Below are positions 1 to 9,923 of a DNA stretch of 64,000 nt, in pieces. Source of the stretch: Paraperlucidibaca sp. (GTDB taxonomy: Bacteria > Pseudomonadota > Gammaproteobacteria > Pseudomonadales > Moraxellaceae); NCBI GenBank assembly GCA_018066805.1, contig JAGPVX010000018.1, positions 1 through 64,000 on the forward strand, written 5' to 3'. Numbering within the stretch: the first letter of the stretch is position 1; each line of letters opens with the position of its first letter. Below the pieces are notes generated by a model that was given only the letters and a program-made list of their open reading frames with translations, searched no databases and was not told the origin of the DNA. The translations under genes were made by a program, and so were the position numbers.

Positions 1-1
1 T

Positions 2-1486
2 ATGACTACGCCCTTGCAAAAACTTCCTGCTTTCAAAGCCTATGACGTGCGTGGGCCGGTGCCGGCGCAGCTGCATATCGATATGGTGTATGCGATTGGT
101 CGGGCTTATGCGCGGGTGATTCAGCCGCAGGGGCCGGTGGCAATTGGCTACGATATTCGTGACACCAGCGAGGATTTTGCGCGGGCGCTGGCGGCAGGGT
201 TGAATGCCGAAGGTGTGGCGACGCGCGATATTGGTTTGGCCGGCACCGAGATGGTGTATCACGCGGCGGGCTCACCGGGTTTGAATGGCGAGGCCATGGG
301 CGGTGGCGTGATGATTACCGCAAGCCATAATCCGGTGGGCGATAACGGTATTAAGATGGTGCGTTATGAGTCGCGGCCGATTAGCGGCGATGATGGTTTG
401 GCAGAAATGGAAGTGCTGACACGCCAACTACTAAACGAGCAGGCTGCTGAGGCTGGCGTGCAGTCCTATAACTTTGGCCCGCTAACTAACGGCGACCAAT
501 ATCAAGCAGATCCCCAGTTGCACGCAAAAATGCCAATCGCCGACACCTATCGCGAAAAAGTCCGCTCTTTCGTTGATTTCCCAGCACTTAAATCCGCATT
601 AGAGAAACGCCAAACGCCATTGAAAGTCGTTGTGAACGCTGGCAACGGCTGCGCCGGACCATTTTTTGACAACATCGCCGAAGGCCTCAAGCTAGACATC
701 ACACGCGTATTTCACACGCCCGATGGCCAGTTCCCCAACGGTGTGCCTAATCCTATGTTGGCAAAATGCCAAGAAGACACCGCCAGTGTTGTGCGCGAGC
801 AAAAAGCTGATTTGGGCATTGCCTGGGATGGCGACTTTGATCGCTGCTTTTTCTTTGATGAAACCGGTGCGTTCATCGAGGGCTATTATTTGGTGGCCTT
901 GCTCGGCACGCAATTGCTCAAGTACGAGCCCAATGGTGCGGTGTGTTATGACACACGCTTAACCTGGAACACTATTGCGCAAGTGGAGGCGATGGGCGGT
1001 CGCGCGGTGGTCAGCAAGTGTGGCCATAGCTTCATTAAAGGCGCCTTGCGCCGCGAGGGTGCGGTCTATGGCGGTGAGATGTCGGCGCACCATTATTTCC
1101 GCGATTTCTACTGCTGTGATTCCGGCATGATCCCGTGGCTATTGCTGCTCGAGCGCTTAATCGCCGATGGCAAACCGCTGTCTAGTTTGGTTGCTGAAGC
1201 ACAGGCGGCTTACCCCTGCAGTGGTGAGATTAACTTCAAGGTCAGTGACGCCGCCGCCGCACTCAATCGCGTAGATGCCGCTGTGCAAGCAGAAGTTAAG
1301 GCCAACAACGAAACCTTAGTCAGCGAGTCTATGCTCGATGGTGTGTCTCGTGAGTTTGAGCAGTGGCGTTTTAATTTGCGCATGAGTAATACCGAGCCTG
1401 TGGTGCGCCTCAATGTTGAGTCGCGCGGCGACAGCAAACTCATGCAAGCTAAAACCGACTGGCTGCGAGCGCTCATTACGGCATAA
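2..1486 (+). CDS. manB: phosphomannomutase (ManB/CpsG type phosphohexomutase)
   Basis: It interconverts mannose-6-phosphate and mannose-1-phosphate, feeding GDP-mannose for surface polysaccharide. The 494-residue product has the four-domain phosphohexomutase layout: phosphoserine loop TASHNP at residues 106-111 (Ser108), metal loop DGDFDR at 276-281, sugar-recognition loop GGEMSAHHYF from about 357, and a C-terminal phosphate-binding stretch RMSNTEPVVRLN. The wording of these loops matches enteric ManB/CpsG rather than Pseudomonas AlgC. It is roughly 40 residues longer than enteric CpsG (about 456); part of the excess lies around residues 140-180, between the first two domains. The ATG sits at base 2, so promoter and upstream neighbours are outside the window. 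Some phosphoglucomutase activity is possible. Confidence 0.88.
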   Translation: MTTPLQKLPAFKAYDVRGPVPAQLHIDMVYAIGRAYARVIQPQGPVAIGYDIRDTSEDFARALAAGLNAEGVATRDIGLAGTEMVYHAAGSPGLNGEAMGGGVMITASHNPVGDNGIKMVRYESRPISGDDGLAEMEVLTRQLLNEQAAEAGVQSYNFGPLTNGDQYQADPQLHAKMPIADTYREKVRSFVDFPALKSALEKRQTPLKVVVNAGNGCAGPFFDNIAEGLKLDITRVFHTPDGQFPNGVPNPMLAKCQEDTASVVREQKADLGIAWDGDFDRCFFFDETGAFIEGYYLVALLGTQLLKYEPNGAVCYDTRLTWNTIAQVEAMGGRAVVSKCGHSFIKGALRREGAVYGGEMSAHHYFRDFYCCDSGMIPWLLLLERLIADGKPLSSLVAEAQAAYPCSGEINFKVSDAAAALNRVDAAVQAEVKANNETLVSESMLDGVSREFEQWRFNLRMSNTEPVVRLNVESRGDSKLMQAKTDWLRALITA

Positions 1487-1545
1487 ACTATGCGCCTTAG
1501 CAGCCATGTTTAGGGCTGATACCGTAACGAGGCAAGGAGCGCCGG

Positions 1546-2094
1546 ATGCTTGATGGTTTAGGCTCAATGCTAGAGTTAGATATAGAGGCCTCGCGGCGTT
1601 GGTATGTCTTGCAGTGTAAGCCGCGCGAATGTGAGCGCGCGGTGGAGCAGCTAGCCAATCAGGGCTATCAAGGATTTGTGCCAACTTTACGGCGTGAGAT
1701 TCTGCGTCGAGGTAAGCGCACCGTTGTCGTTGAGCCATTATTTCCGCATTACATTTTCGTTCAGCTCTGCACCAAGCACGACAACTGGGCGCCGATTCGC
1801 TCCACTCGTGGCGTTGCCAAGGTCTTGCGTTTCGGCGAGCTGCCGTTGGCCGTGCCCGATGCCATCGTCGAAGCCTTACAAGCGCGCGAAACTGGGCAAG
1901 ATGCCGGTAGCGAAAACCCAACAGCACTCTTTGTTATTGGCCAAGACGTGCTTATTAACGAAGGCCCGTTGGCTGGTCTAGATGCCGTCGTTGCTGCCCG
2001 CGATGGCACCGAGCGTGTGGTGCTGTTGCTAAAACTTTTGCATCAAGAGCAGCGTGTGAGCATGCCCATTCAGTCGCTAAAAATTTCGGATTGA
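1546..2094 (+). CDS. rfaH: transcription elongation/anti-termination factor RfaH
   Basis: RfaH is a NusG paralogue that loads onto RNA polymerase at ops elements and promotes expression of long envelope-polysaccharide operons. The 182-residue protein begins its NGN domain at about residue 16 (RRWYVLQCKPRECERAVEQL) and continues with FVPTLRRE and PLFPHYIFVQL, all typical of the family. The C-terminal part (LLLKLLHQEQRVSMPI) resembles the switchable KOW region of RfaH. AAGGAG at 1534-1539 supports the ATG at 1546; a second ATG at 1567 is less well placed. The N-terminus is about 15 residues longer than in enteric RfaH. Its position next to manB fits a role in surface sugars. I found no convincing ops element in the window. 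Confidence 0.85.
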   Translation: MLDGLGSMLELDIEASRRWYVLQCKPRECERAVEQLANQGYQGFVPTLRREILRRGKRTVVVEPLFPHYIFVQLCTKHDNWAPIRSTRGVAKVLRFGELPLAVPDAIVEALQARETGQDAGSENPTALFVIGQDVLINEGPLAGLDAVVAARDGTERVVLLLKLLHQEQRVSMPIQSLKISD

Positions 2095-2162
2095 ATGTTA
2101 CAGCAGACTGTTTGCCGTTAAAGTAAGCCCTGTTTTGTCCTAGCAATAAGAATTACATCATC

Positions 2163-3656
2163 ATGCCGCACTATATTTTATCGATCGATCAAGGCACTAC
2201 TAGCACGCGCGCCATCGTTTTTGATGGCACCGGTAACCGTGTCGCCAGCGCTCAAGTCGAGCTTAAGCAGCACTTTCCCGCCGATGGCTGGGTTGAGCAT
2301 GACGCCATGGATATTTGGTGGGCGACCGAGACCGTCTGCCGCGATGCACTGCGCAAGGGCGGCCTGCATGCGCGTGATATTGCCGCCATCGGCATTACCA
2401 ATCAGCGCGAAACCACCGTGCTATGGGATCGTGCCAACGGCATGCCGGTGCATCGCGCCATTGTTTGGCAAGACCGCCGTACTGGTGAGCGTTGTGCTGA
2501 GTTAAAAGAGCAGGGCTATGAGCCGCTGATTCAATCGCGCACTGGCCTGCTGCTGGACCCGTATTTCTCGGCAACAAAGCTGGCTTGGTTGCTCGATCAC
2601 GTGCCCAATGCGCGCGCCCGCGCCGAGCGTGGCGAGTTGGCCTTTGGCACCATCGATAGCTGGTTATTGTGGAAGCTCACGCATGGCAAAGTGCATGCGA
2701 CCGACGCCACCAATGCCTCGCGCACCATGCTGTTTAATATCCGTACGCAATGCTGGGATGAAGAGTTGCTGCGCCTGTTTAATATTCCCGCCGAGCTACT
2801 GCCGGTGGTGAAGGATTCCAGCGCCGATTTTGGCCGCTGTGCACCGGACTTTTTAGGTGCGCCCATCCCTATTTGTGGCGTTGCTGGTGACCAACAAGCA
2901 GCACTCATTGGCCAAGCCTGCTTTGCGCCGGGCATGGTGAAAAGCACCTACGGCACGGGCTGCTTTATGATTACCAACACCGGCAGCACCATTGTGCAGT
3001 CGGAAAATCGCTTGCTCACTACCGTGGCCTATCGTCTTAATGGCGAAACCACGTACGCAGTGGAAGGCTCGATTTTTGTTGCGGGTGCCACCATTCAATG
3101 GCTGCGCGACGGCCTCAAGCTCATTGGCTGTGCCTCGGAAACTCAAGCGATTGCCGAAGCTACTGGCGATGCTCGCGGCGTGTATATGGTGCCGGCGTTT
3201 ACTGGCTTAGGTGCGCCGTATTGGGATCCACGTGCGCGCGGTGCCATCTTTGGCCTGACTCGTGACACTGGCATTGGTGAGATTGTTACCGCCGGTTTGC
3301 AGTCGGTGTGTTTCCAGACTCGCGATCTGATGGAAGCCATGACTCGCGATGGCGCTTCGCCTGTCACCACGCTGCGCATCGATGGCGGCATGGTAGTGAA
3401 TAATTGGGTGGCGCAATCGCTGGCCGATATCATTGGCGTGCCGGTGGATCGCCCCGTGGTCACAGAAACTACGGCATTGGGCGCGGCATTTTTGGCCGGT
3501 CTGCAGGTCGGTATTTTCACCTCTTTAGATGATATTTCGACGCTGTGGAGTTGTGACCGCCGCTTTGAGCCGACCATGAGTGATGACAAGCGTAGCTCGC
3601 TTTACACTGGCTGGCTCGATGCCGTGCGCCGCGTTGCCTCGGAGCCAAACGCATGA
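2163..3656 (+). CDS. glpK: glycerol kinase
   Basis: This cytoplasmic FGGY kinase phosphorylates glycerol to sn-glycerol-3-phosphate with ATP. The 497 residues are the usual length. The N-terminal phosphate loop [14 protein letters not shown] is at residues 7-20, the FGGY-family [10 protein letters not shown] motif sits near 240, STYGTGCF follows shortly after, and [12 protein letters not shown] lies near 405. The expected partners glpF and glpR are absent here. glpD lies 20 kb away at 24035 and the glycerophosphodiesterase at 26608, so the pathway is split. No strong Shine-Dalgarno is visible before the ATG. The next gene is a TA antitoxin, so transcription probably ends in the 68-base gap. 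Confidence 0.95.
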   Translation: MPHYILSIDQGTTSTRAIVFDGTGNRVASAQVELKQHFPADGWVEHDAMDIWWATETVCRDALRKGGLHARDIAAIGITNQRETTVLWDRANGMPVHRAIVWQDRRTGERCAELKEQGYEPLIQSRTGLLLDPYFSATKLAWLLDHVPNARARAERGELAFGTIDSWLLWKLTHGKVHATDATNASRTMLFNIRTQCWDEELLRLFNIPAELLPVVKDSSADFGRCAPDFLGAPIPICGVAGDQQAALIGQACFAPGMVKSTYGTGCFMITNTGSTIVQSENRLLTTVAYRLNGETTYAVEGSIFVAGATIQWLRDGLKLIGCASETQAIAEATGDARGVYMVPAFTGLGAPYWDPRARGAIFGLTRDTGIGEIVTAGLQSVCFQTRDLMEAMTRDGASPVTTLRIDGGMVVNNWVAQSLADIIGVPVDRPVVTETTALGAAFLAGLQVGIFTSLDDISTLWSCDRRFEPTMSDDKRSSLYTGWLDAVRRVASEPNA

Positions 3657-3724
3657 TGATGGTTGACTAAGGTTGTAAAAGGTAGCAATCTGGCGCTAGT
3701 TTATTTTGAGCCGATGAGGTTGTC

Positions 3725-3958
3725 ATGAGCACGCCAGTAAAATTAGATAATGCCTTAGTCGAGTCGGCACGTATTTATGGCCAAGCGGTGCATCGCTCCA
3801 CGCCCAAGCAAATTGAGCATTGGGCAACGGTGGGGCGTATTGCTGAGGCTAATCCTGAGTATTCCTACGCGTTTATTGTTGGCCTGCTGCGCTCAAAAGC
3901 CGAGGCCGCCGCTGGCGAACTCACGCCTTATACATTCGAAGATGACACAAAGAACTAA
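3725..3958 (+). CDS. ParD-like type II antitoxin (module 1)
   Basis: A 77-residue protein of the ParD-like antitoxin type, expected to bind and neutralise the toxin encoded immediately downstream and to repress the pair. The conserved core is visible as QIEHWATVGRIAEANPE at about residues 28-44, followed by a helix FIVGLLRSKAEAAAG. It aligns over its length with the antitoxin at 22570, which has QLEFWAKVGRAALDNPE at the same place. GAGG at 3716-3719 precedes the ATG at 3725. The toxin starts 5 bases after the stop. It sits between glpK and galE, an insertion point unrelated to either neighbour. The family assignment rests on motif resemblance only. Confidence 0.72.
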   Translation: MSTPVKLDNALVESARIYGQAVHRSTPKQIEHWATVGRIAEANPEYSYAFIVGLLRSKAEAAAGELTPYTFEDDTKN

Positions 3959-3963
3959 GCACA

Positions 3964-4242
3964 GTGTCTTGGCGATTACTGCAAACGCCTGAGTTTACTC
4001 GGGACGTTAAAAAGCTCACGAAGCAACAGAAGCAAGCGCTTGATAGCGCTTTGCGTGAGCTATTATCTGACCCATTGCGCGGTGAACTGAAAGTTGGCGA
4101 TTTGGCAGGAGTTAGGGTTTATAAATTCCACCTGCTCAAACAACCCGTTTTACTCGCGTATGAAATCGAGGATGAGCGGCTGCTTTTGTATTTACTGAAG
4201 CTGGGTAGTCACGAAAACTTCTATCGCGATTTGAAGCGCTAA
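3964..4242 (+). CDS. RelE/ParE-superfamily toxin (module 1)
   Basis: A 92-residue basic protein of the RelE/ParE toxin fold, partner of the antitoxin at 3725. Visible family features are the N-terminal helix [20 protein letters not shown], the strand pattern [27 protein letters not shown], and the C-terminal [12 protein letters not shown]. The start is a GTG giving MSWRLL; the paralogue at 22800 begins MTWTLQ. I cannot tell whether it is an mRNA interferase or a gyrase poison, since the two groups share the fold. The last 12 residues are identical to those of the second toxin in this window, which marks the two as paralogues. It ends 13 bases before galE. Confidence 0.75.
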   Translation: MSWRLLQTPEFTRDVKKLTKQQKQALDSALRELLSDPLRGELKVGDLAGVRVYKFHLLKQPVLLAYEIEDERLLLYLLKLGSHENFYRDLKR

Positions 4243-4255
4243 TAAGGATTATTGC

Positions 4256-5275
4256 ATGACGATTTTAGTAACCGGCGGCGCTGGCTATATTGGCTCACAC
4301 ACTCTCATTGAGCTGCTGGCTGCGGGCCATGAGGTGTTGGTGCTGGATAATTTCAGCAATGCCAGCGCCGAGTCATTGCGCCGAGTCGAGCAAATCACCG
4401 GTAAAACCATCGCCTGCATTGAAGGTGATATTCGAGATGCCGCTTGCCTTAAGGCACTATTTGCTACGAATAAAATTTCTGCGGTGATTCATTTTGCTGG
4501 CCTGAAAGCAGTGGGCGAGAGCGTGGAGCAGCCGCTGAAATATTACGATAACAACGTTCATGGCTCGCAAGTGCTAGTCGAGGCCATGCGTGATGCCGGT
4601 GTGTTTACGCTGGTGTTTAGCTCCTCGGCTACTGTCTATGGCGAGCCGGCCGAGATGCCGATTAGCGAGCAATGCCCGGTTGGCCGACCGACCAATCCTT
4701 ATGGTCGTTCCAAGCTGATGGTCGAAGATATTTTGCGCGACGTGAGCTTGTCGGATGCGCGTTGGCGTGTGGCGTTGCTGCGTTATTTCAATCCCGTTGG
4801 CGCGCATGAAAGCGGCTTGATTGGCGAAGACCCGAATGGCATTCCGAACAATCTTGTGCCCTATATTAGCCAAGTCGCGGTAGGCAAATTAGCCAAGCTC
4901 TCGGTCTTTGGCGACGATTACAACACGCCTGATGGCACCGGTGTGCGCGACTATATTCATGTGGTCGATTTGGCTCAGGGCCACGTTGCCGCGCTGGCAT
5001 ATTTAGCGCGTGAGGCCGGCGTGCACACATGGAATCTTGGGACTGGCCAGGGTTATTCTGTGCTGGAAATGATTCGTGCTTTTGAGCAGGCCAGCGGGGC
5101 ACGCGTGCCTTATGCGATAGTGCCGCGCCGCGCGGGTGATATTGCTACTTGCTATGCCGACTCGCAGAAAGCTAGCACTGAGCTGGGTTGGCAGGCGTCG
5201 CGCGATCTTGATGCGATGATGCGTGATACGTGGCGCTGGCAGTCGCAAAACCCAAATGGCTTTAAGGGCGCATGA
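4256..5275 (+). CDS. galE: UDP-glucose 4-epimerase
   Basis: It interconverts UDP-glucose and UDP-galactose using tightly bound NAD, supplying galactose for lipopolysaccharide and exopolysaccharide. The 339 residues match the bacterial enzyme length. The Rossmann motif GGAGYIGSH is at residues 7-15, the SSSATVYG segment supplies the catalytic serine/threonine near 122-129, and the YGRSK motif supplies Tyr and Lys near 149-153. [13 protein letters not shown] and [11 protein letters not shown] are conserved substrate-loop sequences. AAGGA at 4244-4248 precedes the ATG. The stop overlaps the next start as ATGA, so it is co-translated with the RNA methylase downstream. Confidence 0.95.
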   Translation: MTILVTGGAGYIGSHTLIELLAAGHEVLVLDNFSNASAESLRRVEQITGKTIACIEGDIRDAACLKALFATNKISAVIHFAGLKAVGESVEQPLKYYDNNVHGSQVLVEAMRDAGVFTLVFSSSATVYGEPAEMPISEQCPVGRPTNPYGRSKLMVEDILRDVSLSDARWRVALLRYFNPVGAHESGLIGEDPNGIPNNLVPYISQVAVGKLAKLSVFGDDYNTPDGTGVRDYIHVVDLAQGHVAALAYLAREAGVHTWNLGTGQGYSVLEMIRAFEQASGARVPYAIVPRRAGDIATCYADSQKASTELGWQASRDLDAMMRDTWRWQSQNPNGFKGA

Positions 5276-5829
5276 GCTTGGCAGCAGACGCCGAGGGCGT
5301 TCCTAAACCGACGGGCAGCTTCGTTGCCATCGGCTTAGAAAACCCGAAAACACCAGATAACGTTGGCTCAGTGTTGCGTGCTGTTGGCTGCTTCAACGCG
5401 CAAGCGGTGTACTACACCGGTCAGCGCTACGACATCGCCGCTAAGCATCACACCGATACGAAAAATGTTCAGCAGCGGGTGAACCTAGCGCGCACTGATG
5501 ACTGGTCTGCGTTAAAAGCCCAGCTGCCTGAGGGCACAAAAATCGTTTGTGTTGAGCTAGCCTTAGGCGCCATGAGTCTGCCTGAGTTTGAGCATCCCGA
5601 ACGAGCACTCTATGTGTTTGGCCCAGAGGATGGCAGCTTGCCGAAGTCGGTGGTTAGTGAGGCCGATGCAGTGGTGTATATCCCCACCATTGGCTGCTTA
5701 AATTTGGCGGCGACGGTGAATGTGCTGCTTTATGACCGGCTGCTAAAGCGCGGTTTAAGTGATGAGATGAAAACCGGCGATGAGCTGATTTTGGCGAGCC
5801 GAGACAATCGCAATCGGCTGAAGGTTTAG
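5272..5829 (+). CDS. SPOUT-family (SpoU/TrmH) RNA 2'-O-methyltransferase
   Basis: A 185-residue methylase with the trefoil-knot SPOUT fold, expected to transfer methyl from S-adenosylmethionine to a ribose 2'-OH in tRNA or rRNA. The three family motifs are visible: [10 protein letters not shown] at about residues 34-43, [10 protein letters not shown] at about 114-123, and [19 protein letters not shown] at about 137-155. There is no separate N-terminal RNA-binding domain, so it is a minimal single-domain member, and the substrate cannot be read from sequence. It overlaps galE by four bases and converges on argF with a gap of 53 bases that has no obvious terminator. Confidence 0.8.
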   Translation: MSLAADAEGVPKPTGSFVAIGLENPKTPDNVGSVLRAVGCFNAQAVYYTGQRYDIAAKHHTDTKNVQQRVNLARTDDWSALKAQLPEGTKIVCVELALGAMSLPEFEHPERALYVFGPEDGSLPKSVVSEADAVVYIPTIGCLNLAATVNVLLYDRLLKRGLSDEMKTGDELILASRDNRNRLKV

Positions 5830-5882
5830 CGCGCTTAAGCTGGCTCAGCGGCACCAAAAACTAGCTACAAATTGCCCGCTAT

Positions 5883-6794
5883 TTAGCGCGCACCCAGCAG
5901 CAAAAACTCCAGCAATGCCTTCTGTGCATGCAGACGATTCTCTGCCTCATCCCAGACCACACTACGCTTGTCATCGAGCATATCTTCAGAGATTTCTTCG
6001 CCGCGATGCGCAGGTAAGCAGTGCATAAATAGCGCGTCATCGACGGCATGATCCATCAGGCGCGGATTGACCTGATACATCGAAAAACGACGCTTACGTA
6101 CGCTTTGCTCAGACTCTTGACCCATGCTCGTCCACACGTCGGTAGCCACCAAGTGCGCACCCTCGGCGGCCTCTTCAGCGGTTTTCACCAAGGTCGCGCA
6201 ATGGGCATATTGCTCGAGCATGTCGGGGTCTGGCTCAAAGCCATAGGGACAGGCGATGCGCAGATGAAAGCCGAATTGGTGTGCGGCATGGACATAGCTA
6301 TTGCACATATTATTGCCATCGCCGACCCAAGCAAATTCGCGGCCAGCGAGCGGGCCACGATGCTCGACAAAGGTTTGCAGGTCGGCGAGTAGCTGGCAGG
6401 GGTGATGGTCATCGGTGAGGGCGTTAATCACGGGCACGCGCGAATACGCCGCAAAGCGCTCGATAGTGGCGTGGTCGAAGGTGCGAATCATCACCGCATC
6501 GACCATGCGTGAAATCACTCGCGCTGAGTCTTCAATTGGCTCGCCGCGACCGAGTTGAGTGTCGCGCGGCGATAGAAAAATCGCCGAACCACCAAACTGT
6601 GCCATGCCCGCTTCAAACGAGACACGAGTACGAGTCGATGACTTCTCGAAAATCATCCCCAAGACGCGGTTTTTTAGCGGCTCATAGATTTCGCCAGAGC
6701 GCAGTATACGTTTCAGCTCGATGGCGCGATCTAAAATGCCTTGCAGTTCAGCCGGCGTGAAATCTAGGAGCGTGAGGAAATGCCGCGTACTCAT
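5883..6794 (-). CDS. argF: ornithine carbamoyltransferase
   Basis: It condenses carbamoyl phosphate with ornithine to citrulline in arginine synthesis. The 303-residue product carries the carbamoyl-phosphate loop SSTRTR at 52-57, the HPCQ motif in [15 protein letters not shown] near 130, and the ornithine loop [12 protein letters not shown] near 265. [12 protein letters not shown] identifies it as an ornithine rather than aspartate transcarbamoylase. The start overlaps the argD stop by four bases (ATGA on the minus strand), so argD-argF form a two-gene arginine operon transcribed from the region upstream of argD. Confidence 0.95.
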   Translation of the reverse strand: MSTRHFLTLLDFTPAELQGILDRAIELKRILRSGEIYEPLKNRVLGMIFEKSSTRTRVSFEAGMAQFGGSAIFLSPRDTQLGRGEPIEDSARVISRMVDAVMIRTFDHATIERFAAYSRVPVINALTDDHHPCQLLADLQTFVEHRGPLAGREFAWVGDGNNMCNSYVHAAHQFGFHLRIACPYGFEPDPDMLEQYAHCATLVKTAEEAAEGAHLVATDVWTSMGQESEQSVRKRRFSMYQVNPRLMDHAVDDALFMHCLPAHRGEEISEDMLDDKRSVVWDEAENRLHAQKALLEFLLLGAR

Positions 6795-8002
6795 GCGCTT
6801 GCCTCGTTTGTCGCAGCTGCAGGCGCTAGGAATTCGCGCACCATCGCGCTAATGCGAGTCACTAGTTCGTCGGCCTCTGCGGCGGTAATCACCAGCGGCG
6901 GCAATAAACGAATACGATTTTCTGCACTAACAATCAGCAGCACACCGGCATCACGGGCGATGGCGACTAGTTCTGTGCAGGGCTTTGGCAGCACGACGCC
7001 GAGCATCAGGCCTGCACCTTCTACAGTGACGCCAAGATCGCCAAGCTCACGGATGAAACCGTCGCGAATGCGCTGGCCCATGGCCTCGGCGTTATCGACA
7101 GCACCAGCAAGCAGGCCATCCATGGTAGCGAGCGCAGCAGCACAGCCTAGTGGCGTACCGCCATAGGTGGTGCCGTGTTTGCCTGGGCCAAAGAGCTCAG
7201 TGGCCTTGCCCGCAGCCAGCGTTGCACCTATAGGGAAGCCATTGCCCAAGCCTTTGGCGGTGCTCAACACATCCGGCAAAATGCCCGCGTGTTGGTAGGC
7301 AAAATAGCGGCCAGTCCGGCCATTGCCAGTTTGAATTTCGTCGAGCATTAGCAGCCAGTCGTGTTGATCGCAGATGTCACGCAGAGCTTTCAAATAGCCG
7401 AAGCCATTTTTCGCCATGCGCACGCCGCTTTCGCCCTGGATGGGCTCGACCAAGATTGCCACGATGTTGGGGTTGCGCGCGGCCACGGCTTCGATAGCAG
7501 CAATATCATCGAATGGTACGCGCTCGAAACCTTGCACCAGCGGGCCAAAGCCTTCTTGCACTTTCGCGTTGCCGGTGGCGGTTAGCGTTGCCATGGTGCG
7601 ACCATGAAAGCTGTTTTCCATGACAATAATCGTTGGCAGTGCGATGCCTTTTTTATGGCCATAGAGCCGAGCTAGCTTGATCGCAGCTTCGTTGGCTTCC
7701 GCGCCGGAGTTGCCAAAAAAGGCACTGTTCATGCCCGAGACGGCACAGAGCTTATCGGCAAGCTGCTGCTGCAATGGCACTTGAAACAAGTTTGAGGTGT
7801 GCACCAGGGTGCTGGCTTGCTCAGCAATGGCTTTCGCTACGCCAGCGTGGGCATGACCCAAACCACAGACAGCAATGCCGGCGGTGGTGTCGAGGTAGCG
7901 CTTGCCATCGATGTCGTAGAGCCAGACGCCTTCGCCTCGCACAAACGCTACGGGCTGGCGGGCGTAGGTGGGCATTAAGGTCGGGGGCGTTAGGGCGGTC
8001 AT
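6791..8002 (-). CDS. argD: acetylornithine aminotransferase (class III PLP enzyme)
   Basis: A pyridoxal-phosphate aminotransferase that makes N-acetylornithine from N-acetylglutamate semialdehyde, possibly also acting on succinyldiaminopimelate. The product is 403 residues from the ATG at 8002, beginning [20 protein letters not shown], as ArgD proteins do. The PLP lysine lies in [14 protein letters not shown], the cofactor aspartate in [12 protein letters not shown], and the glycine-rich [16 protein letters not shown] loop is near residue 100. Upstream in-frame ATGs at 8023 and 8059 would add 7 or 19 non-conserved residues. It precedes argF in the same transcript and is divergent from grxD. 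Confidence 0.92.
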   Translation of the reverse strand: MTALTPPTLMPTYARQPVAFVRGEGVWLYDIDGKRYLDTTAGIAVCGLGHAHAGVAKAIAEQASTLVHTSNLFQVPLQQQLADKLCAVSGMNSAFFGNSGAEANEAAIKLARLYGHKKGIALPTIIVMENSFHGRTMATLTATGNAKVQEGFGPLVQGFERVPFDDIAAIEAVAARNPNIVAILVEPIQGESGVRMAKNGFGYLKALRDICDQHDWLLMLDEIQTGNGRTGRYFAYQHAGILPDVLSTAKGLGNGFPIGATLAAGKATELFGPGKHGTTYGGTPLGCAAALATMDGLLAGAVDNAEAMGQRIRDGFIRELGDLGVTVEGAGLMLGVVLPKPCTELVAIARDAGVLLIVSAENRIRLLPPLVITAAEADELVTRISAMVREFLAPAAATNEASA

Positions 8003-8062
8003 GATGGCGAGCCTGCAGGTCATTGAAAAAGGTAATCGCGGAGTGTAGCGCTGGGGCATCGT

Positions 8063-8093
8063 TTCGCCAAGACACTTCAGTATCTGCTATATT
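8063..8093 (+). promoter_or_regulatory. probable sigma70 promoter of grxD
   Basis: An extended -10, TG-C-TATATT, occupies 8085-8093. A weak -35 (TTCGCC at 8063-8068) lies 19 bases upstream. The predicted start near 8100 gives a leader of about 24 bases before grxD. The extended TG could compensate for the poor -35. Confidence 0.4.
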
Positions 8094-8123
8094 GTGGGCC
8101 ATATTTTCAACTGAGATGAAGCC

Positions 8124-8441
8124 ATGGAAATCGAAGAGTTAATCAAGAAGCAAATTGCCGACAACGCCGTACTGTTGTTCATGAAAGGCACCCCGCAATT
8201 TCCACAATGCGGTTTTTCTGCCCGTACTGTCGAGGCCTTGGTGCAAGTTGGCGAACCATTCGCCTACGTCAATATTTTGGATAATCCTGACATCCGTGCC
8301 ACCTTGCCGAAAATCGCAAACTGGCCAACCTTTCCACAGCTGTGGGTTAAAGGTGAGCTGATCGGTGGCTGCGACATCGTTATGGACATGGTTCAAAAAG
8401 GCGAATTAGCCACGCTCGTAAAAGAAGCGTCAGCTACTTAA
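8124..8441 (+). CDS. grxD: monothiol glutaredoxin, Grx4 type
   Basis: A 105-residue CGFS glutaredoxin, which bridges a 2Fe-2S cluster between two monomers with glutathione and passes it to acceptor proteins. The active site PQCGFSART has Cys29, preceded by the characteristic FMKGTPQFP loop at 19-27. WPTFPQLWVKGELIGGCDI carries the glutathione-binding TVPQ-like and GG motifs of the family. BolA, the usual heterodimer partner of Grx4, is encoded in the same window at 13583. The gene appears to have its own promoter and short leader. Confidence 0.95.
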   Translation: MEIEELIKKQIADNAVLLFMKGTPQFPQCGFSARTVEALVQVGEPFAYVNILDNPDIRATLPKIANWPTFPQLWVKGELIGGCDIVMDMVQKGELATLVKEASAT

Positions 8442-8507
8442 GCTTTAACAGCGTTGGATTCAAGTCGCCGAGCAGAGCCTCTGTCGGTGCACTAAATGGA
8501 GTTATAT

Positions 8508-9422
8508 ATGTTACCTATTTTCCTAATGGTCTTAGTTGCACTGGCCGTACTCGTTGTTTTAATGAGTGTGAAAACCGTGCCCCAAGGCTATGAGTGGACA
8601 GTGGAGCGCTTCGGTCGCTACACCACCACACTGAGCCCAGGTCTGCATTTCATCATGCCGTTTTTCGATCAAATCGGTCGCAAACTCAGCGTCATGGAGC
8701 AAGTGCTAGACATTCCTGCACAAGAAGTGATTTCGCGCGACAACGCCATGGTGCGTATCGATGCTGTCTGCTTCTACCAAGTCATCGACACGCCACGTGC
8801 TGCTTATGAAGTTCAAGGCTTGGGCTATGCCATTCAAAACTTGGCAATGACCAATATGCGTACTGTCATTGGTTCGCTAGACCTCGATGAGATGCTGTCG
8901 CAGCGTGACCAAATCAACGGTCGCTTGCTTGCGGCTATTGATCAGGCCACTGGCCCATGGGGTATTAAAATTACCCGCGTTGAGATTAAAGACATCACGC
9001 CGCCACACGATTTGGTCGATGCTATGGCGTCGCAAATGAAAGCTGAGCGTATGAAGCGTGCCTCGATTTTAGAAGCTGAAGGTCGCCGCCAAGCGGAGAT
9101 TTTGGAAGCTGAAGGCGAGAAGCAAGGCCAGATTTTGAAAGCCGAGGGTGCTCGTGAAGCCGCCTTCTTGGAAGCTGAAGCGCGTGAGCGTGAAGCTCAG
9201 GCTGAAGCCAACGCTACCTCAATGGTGTCGGATGCTATCGGCAAGGGCAATATTCAAGCCTTGAACTACTTTATCGCGCAAAAATACGTCACCGCCTTTG
9301 GTGCCGTGGCAGCGTCGACCAACACCAAAGTCATCATGATGCCGATCGAAGCTACGCAGTTGGTTGGTAGCGTTGGCGGTATGGCTGAGTTGTTGAAAGC
9401 CGTACGCGACGATAAGGCCTAA
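8508..9422 (+). CDS. SPFH/band 7 membrane protein (QmcA/stomatin-like)
   Basis: A 304-residue flotillin/stomatin-family protein that should be anchored in the inner membrane and oligomerise into a microdomain scaffold. A single N-terminal transmembrane helix covers about residues 3-23, followed by the SPFH domain from [19 protein letters not shown] to about 185. A charged coiled coil from about 185 to 245 contains four near-repeats of ILEAEG. TGGAG at 8497-8501 places the start at 8508; the in-frame ATG at 8496 overlaps that site. The NfeD partner starts four bases after the stop, the classic SPFH-NfeD operon. Confidence 0.88.
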   Translation: MLPIFLMVLVALAVLVVLMSVKTVPQGYEWTVERFGRYTTTLSPGLHFIMPFFDQIGRKLSVMEQVLDIPAQEVISRDNAMVRIDAVCFYQVIDTPRAAYEVQGLGYAIQNLAMTNMRTVIGSLDLDEMLSQRDQINGRLLAAIDQATGPWGIKITRVEIKDITPPHDLVDAMASQMKAERMKRASILEAEGRRQAEILEAEGEKQGQILKAEGAREAAFLEAEAREREAQAEANATSMVSDAIGKGNIQALNYFIAQKYVTAFGAVAASTNTKVIMMPIEATQLVGSVGGMAELLKAVRDDKA

Positions 9423-9425
9423 GCC

Positions 9426-9851
9426 ATGACAGCCACAGGGTGGTGGATTATTGCTCTGGTATTGGCGCTCAGCGAGCTGCTTTCGGGCTCGCTGTTTTTG
9501 CTGATGTTGGCAATTGCCGGCGGTCTAACGGCACTAGCAACTCACGCGGGTTTGACCGACTGGCAGTATCAAGCAGCCCTGTTCTCAGTGCTCTCAGTGC
9601 TGCTTTGCTTTGGCTGGGCTAAACGCCGTGCTTCAAAAGCTGCGGTGGCACCGAATGGTCTAAATAGTGGCTCTAAGCGTTGGCTTGGCCGCGAGTTGGT
9701 GCTGACTGAGGCAATAGTACAAGGTCGTGCCCGTATTGCGATGGACGATACTTCGTGGACGTTGAGTGGCCCGGATCTGCCTATTGGTGCTCGCGTTCGC
9801 GTGAGCTCAGTACAGGGCAATACGCTGGTGGTAGAGCCTATTTCTCAGTAG
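9426..9851 (+). CDS. NfeD-like membrane protein (short form)
   Basis: A 141-residue member of the NfeD family, partner of the SPFH protein encoded just upstream. The N-terminal half (about residues 4-65) has two or three hydrophobic segments, including LLSGSLFLLMLAIAGGLTAL. The C-terminal part (about 88-141) has the OB-fold pattern of NfeD, with GRARIAMDDTSWTLSG and GARVRVSSVQGNTLVVEP. It lacks the ClpP-like protease domain of long NfeD proteins, so a scaffold role is more likely than proteolysis. It is probably translationally coupled to the upstream gene. Confidence 0.82.
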   Translation: MTATGWWIIALVLALSELLSGSLFLLMLAIAGGLTALATHAGLTDWQYQAALFSVLSVLLCFGWAKRRASKAAVAPNGLNSGSKRWLGRELVLTEAIVQGRARIAMDDTSWTLSGPDLPIGARVRVSSVQGNTLVVEPISQ

Positions 9852-9923
9852 TTAGTCAGATTCATGATCCTCGGTTTACTGAGGGTCATCTGATCTGGCA
9901 TATCCCTTGCTTATACATGGTAT

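Noticed and set aside
1316..1927. A 203-codon minus-strand frame across the manB-rfaH junction
   Set aside because: It is antisense to two well-recognised genes and its translation shows no family motif.
5825..5891. A 10-base direct repeat TTTAGCGCGC at 5825-5834 and 5882-5891
   Set aside because: It falls at the two gene ends around the stop triplets and is short enough to arise by chance; no insertion between the copies is apparent.
9355..9390. An ops-like GGTAGCG string in the SPFH gene, and a similar one near 28280 in lolC
   Set aside because: Both lie inside coding sequence, lack the full ops consensus, and do not precede a long polysaccharide operon.
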